NCBI GenBank assembly: GCA_017506865.1
Contig: JAFCMP010000547.1
Span: 62,001-126,000 of the forward strand
Length of the DNA stretch: 64,000 nt
Reading direction: 5' to 3'
Source of the DNA: Tribonema minus
Taxonomy: Eukaryota; Sar; Xanthophyceae; Tribonematales; Tribonemataceae
The position numbers and the translations under genes are program-made. Position 1 is the stretch's first letter; the number at the start of each line of letters is the position of its first letter. Positions 63,885 to 64,000 of this stretch are shown here, one piece after another. The notes beneath the pieces were generated by a model. It was not told the origin of the DNA. It worked only from the letters and a program-made list of their open reading frames with translations, and searched no databases.

Positions 63885-64000
63885 CTGCGGTGCGGTAGGG
63901 CCACAATGAATGAGCAATCAGCATTCTCACTTTCGGCTGAAGCTCTGCAGTGGCTTGTGGACAGTAGATCCAAGAAGGAATGGCGCTGGTCTGCGATTCA

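Noticed and set aside
1-64000. CRISPR array, bacterial operons or prophage
   Set aside because: The window is intron-bearing nuclear DNA. Tandem repeats here have diverged units without constant repeat and unique spacer structure.

Overview
The window is eukaryotic nuclear DNA. Every recognisable gene is broken by spliceosomal introns with GT..AG borders (one GC..AG), introns run from about 80 bases to several kilobases, and coding exons are GC-rich with long alanine, glycine, proline and glutamine tracts. The gene set (a p300/CBP acetyltransferase with bromodomain and ZZ finger, a RABL6-type GTPase, an SLC33 acetyl-CoA transporter, an RGS-domain membrane protein, a secreted alpha-carbonic anhydrase) fits a free-living protist, most plausibly an alga of the heterokont or haptophyte kind. 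The sequence alone does not prove this and I do not name a species.

Layout from left to right: the 3' end of an unrecognised plus-strand gene (<1-2441); a p300/CBP-like acetyltransferase on minus (4576-9876, 5' end unresolved) followed by further minus-strand exons of unknown product (10630-13205); a long stretch with no confident gene (13.2-17.9 kb); minus-strand exons of a probable membrane protein (17882-18687 and upstream); a weak plus-strand coding-like stretch (19.9-20.6 kb); an ankyrin-repeat gene on minus (21627-23778); a weak coding-like stretch (25.5-26.0 kb); a plus-strand membrane protein with a cytoplasmic RGS domain (26830-30766); then three complete or nearly complete genes in tandem on minus: secreted alpha-carbonic anhydrase (32279-40958, 8 exons), RABL6-like GTPase (42030-49931, 8 exons) and acetyl-CoA transporter SLC33A1 (51972-60409, 8 exons). 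The window ends with the 3' part of an unrecognised minus gene (62724-63884). The three tandem genes were reconstructed exon by exon, and the reading phase closes across every junction.

The most striking feature is not a gene. Beside a large share of the exon-intron borders of these genes, the adjoining intron carries one to five degenerate tandem copies of the exon edge plus its splice site. In several cases the copies flank, or differ by, an interstitial (TTAGGG)n telomere-type tract. This suggests that introns here grow by repeated local duplication across splice sites, with break repair that adds telomeric DNA. Donor-derived (GTGA)n microsatellites, a dispersed ACTTCAAC/ACTTGAAG word and a 350-bp higher-order repeat inside a carbonic anhydrase intron add to the picture. 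Coordinates of exons come from hand reading of splice sites and are good to the base where phase is stated to close; first exons are the least certain parts.
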